17,010 bases of DNA. Origin: CAZVJA01 sp964626885. GTDB lineage: Bacteria; Planctomycetota; Planctomycetia; Planctomycetales; Planctomycetaceae. Shown piece after piece: positions 15,348-17,010 of the stretch; position 1 is the stretch's first letter; every line of letters begins with the position of its first letter. Under the pieces are notes generated by a model, which did not search any database, had not been told where the DNA came from, and saw only the letters and a list, made by a program, of their open reading frames with translations. The position numbers and the translations under genes are program-made. Where the stretch lies: the NCBI GenBank assembly GCA_964626885.1, contig CAZVJA010000108.1:1-17010 (forward strand), read 5' to 3'.

Positions 15348-16967
15348 TCAGTGGCTGGCCGGTACCGCTTCCAGCTTTTCTATGGTCTGCCCTACCAGGC
15401 GCCGCACATCCGCCCGATCGTCCCGCAGCAGTTCTCGCAAGGGGCCGATCGCCCCGCGAGCCGAGGAGCCCATCTTGACCAGAATGCGATGTGCCCGCAT
15501 CCGATTCTGGCGATCTTCGTCAGCCAGGGCGCGGACGAGCGCCGGCAGGAGATCTGGTGATTGCGGATCGATTTTCCAAAGCGCTTCCGCCGCCGCCGCT
15601 CGGACCGATGCATCGTCATCCCGGAGTGAAGGGATTAACAGATCGGATCGAGATCGAGCGGCGCGGCCGACTCCCCCGATCGCCGTAACGGCGCGGCGGC
15701 GCAGTTGCGGATCGGTTTGTGCGGCGAGTCGCGCGAGACCGTCGATGGAGGCCGGCCCGATTTTTCCGAGCGCATCTCCCGCCGCATCGCGGGCACTGGC
15801 CGATTCATCGAACGCGAGCAATTCGAGCAAAGATGGCACCGCGATTTCAGCGCGGGCTCCCAATATTCCCAGCGTCGCAGCCGACTTGCACCGCAACGTT
15901 TCAGAGGAATCCTGCAAATTGCGAATGAGAACAGGAATGGCGGGATCGGCCCCCGCTCCCATCACCGCAAAGGCTTCGACGATCGCTTCCCGCAACTCCC
16001 GTTCGTCCCGTTGGAGTTGCTGCTGATCGAACTGACTCGCTGTCTTGTCGTCTGCTGCTTTCAGGCCGGAAACAAGTTTCTCTCCCGTCGGTGACTCAAC
16101 GAACTGGATCATTGCGGGGATAACTTCCTGGTGAGCCGGTCCGATGACTGCGAGAGCTTCGATTGTCACCAAACGTTCCGTCACCGGTCGACGTTGGTCC
16201 TGCAGATTTGCGATCAGTTGCGGCGCGGCATTGTTCGCCGCGGGTCCGAATAATGCAAGCGCTTGCGCCGCCCAGAGAGCCGGGGCAGGATCGGCAGTAA
16301 TGAAGTCGGAGGGCGACGATCTGGTTGCGAGCATTTCGATAAGGACAGGAATGGCGGAAGCGGTCGCCGAATTCTCGGGATGGTGCACATGGATCCGGCC
16401 GATGGTGAGTGCAGCCTGACGACGCGTGAACCACGGAGCCTGGGGCGACTTGATCAGTTCGATCAGCCCTGCGACGGTCTCGTCTTGCTCATTCGCCTGG
16501 GGATCGATCTGCTTGAGAAAATCCTGCCACTCGGAAATCGTCCGCCCGGCGATTTGCGGTCCAGGTGACTCGTCCGCCGAATCGATCGGATTAATCGCAT
16601 CCGAAGCGGATGTGTTGCCGGCCTGGTGCGGTTCGCGGACCGACAGCGGCAGCACGCTGGGATGGCTGAGCCACTTCTCGTTGTCCGCGCGATAGGCGAG
16701 ATCGAAGAAGTAATTCGTGTAACGTTGCCAGATCCCGTAGACCGACCGCGGCGAACGGGACGCAATCCATTCGGCCGGTGCATACGCAATCTCGAACAAA
16801 GTCCGGGCGGAACTGTTCGGCTTGAACCCGTTTCCCCAGCGGTAGACGATCCACTCGACTGGGCCGGCACTCAACGGGTAGAGCATTGCCGCGGCAACAA
16901 TCCAAGCGGCGTACTTGGCGCGCGAACGCTTGGAAGCGGTGGCCGGCTTGGTGGAATTGTCGGTCAT
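15348..16967 (-). CDS. Membrane-anchored HEAT-repeat protein (539 aa)
   Basis: A short basic N-terminus (SKRSRAKYA) precedes one hydrophobic segment at about 20-42 (AWIVAAAMLYPLSAGPVEWI), best read as a membrane anchor with the rest in the periplasm, or as an uncleaved signal. Residues about 50-175 are not recognised. From about 178 to 534 there are about nine or ten HEAT-like repeats with the pattern Ax-xALxxIGxxA--AxPxLxxLLxD, for example SARDAAGDALGKIGPAS (391-407) and SVRAAAAEALWKID (454-467). Between 298 and 325 a charged, Gln-rich insertion breaks the repeat run. HEAT arrays are protein-binding scaffolds; no partner can be named. ATG at 16967 precedes the basic segment, with AAGG upstream. 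The gene lies 319 bp upstream of operon B on the same strand. Nothing was seen in the remaining 43 bp to the window edge. Confidence 0.85.
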   Translation of the reverse strand: MTDNSTKPATASKRSRAKYAAWIVAAAMLYPLSAGPVEWIVYRWGNGFKPNSSARTLFEIAYAPAEWIASRSPRSVYGIWQRYTNYFFDLAYRADNEKWLSHPSVLPLSVREPHQAGNTSASDAINPIDSADESPGPQIAGRTISEWQDFLKQIDPQANEQDETVAGLIELIKSPQAPWFTRRQAALTIGRIHVHHPENSATASAIPVLIEMLATRSSPSDFITADPAPALWAAQALALFGPAANNAAPQLIANLQDQRRPVTERLVTIEALAVIGPAHQEVIPAMIQFVESPTGEKLVSGLKAADDKTASQFDQQQLQRDERELREAIVEAFAVMGAGADPAIPVLIRNLQDSSETLRCKSAATLGILGARAEIAVPSLLELLAFDESASARDAAGDALGKIGPASIDGLARLAAQTDPQLRRRAVTAIGGVGRAARSRSDLLIPSLRDDDASVRAAAAEALWKIDPQSPDLLPALVRALADEDRQNRMRAHRILVKMGSSARGAIGPLRELLRDDRADVRRLVGQTIEKLEAVPASH

Positions 16968-17010
16968 GGATACCGGCCTTTCACCGGTCTTGCGGTCCGA
17001 CGCGTCGGTC

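Noticed and set aside
1..17010. CRISPR array, rRNA, phage genes
   Set aside because: No regularly spaced repeats, rRNA-like stretches or phage structural proteins were found on either strand. tRNA genes were looked for by eye only.

Overview
The window looks like part of a planctomycete chromosome. The evidence is protein content: planctomycete-type cytochrome proteins (PSCyt1, DUF1549/PSCyt2, DUF1553/PSD1), Tat-exported DUF1501 proteins, and the N-terminus of a PVC-type membrane-bound dehydrogenase, all families that are highly expanded in Planctomycetes. GC content is high in most genes. There are no rRNA genes, CRISPR arrays or transposases that I can support, and no tRNA gene was noticed by eye.

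Layout. (1) 1-658, minus strand: N-terminal 219 residues of a secreted PVC-type sorbosone/glucose-dehydrogenase-like protein, cut by the window edge. (2) 804-4498, minus strand: two ABC exporter half-transporters (626 and 605 aa) overlapping by ATGA; their motifs indicate an asymmetric heterodimer with one degenerate ATP site. (3) 4499-4973: divergent intergenic region with a candidate extended -10 promoter and a structured leader. (4) 4974-9650, plus strand: operon A, a 1061-aa PSCyt1-DUF1549-LamG-DUF1553 protein followed by a 495-aa DUF1501 protein. (5) 9651-10926: a small island of lower GC with its own strong sigma70-like promoter, a palindrome at the predicted start of transcription, an antitoxin-toxin pair (RelE/ParE-like toxin) and an unrecognised 141-aa gene, bracketed by inverted copies of a 19-bp repeat. 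(6) 10927-15028, minus strand: operon B, an 874-aa PSCyt1-DUF1549-DUF1553 protein and a 489-aa DUF1501 protein, paralogous to operon A and convergent with it. (7) 15029-15347: intergenic region carrying the operon B leader. (8) 15348-16967, minus strand: membrane-anchored HEAT-repeat protein.

How the parts relate. Each two-gene operon pairs a Sec-exported, presumably haem-binding protein with a Tat-exported protein of the alkaline-phosphatase/sulfatase-like DUF1501 family. The constant pairing suggests they work together in the periplasm, but their substrate is not known and nothing here reveals it. The LamG domain in the operon A protein hints at binding of a glycan or surface ligand. The ABC pair is a separate transcription unit, divergent from operon A.

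I did not find a clearly new system. The parts most worth a second look are the toxin-antitoxin/unknown-gene island between the two convergent paralogous operons, the ABC exporter asymmetry, and the candidate translational-coupling hairpin in operon B.
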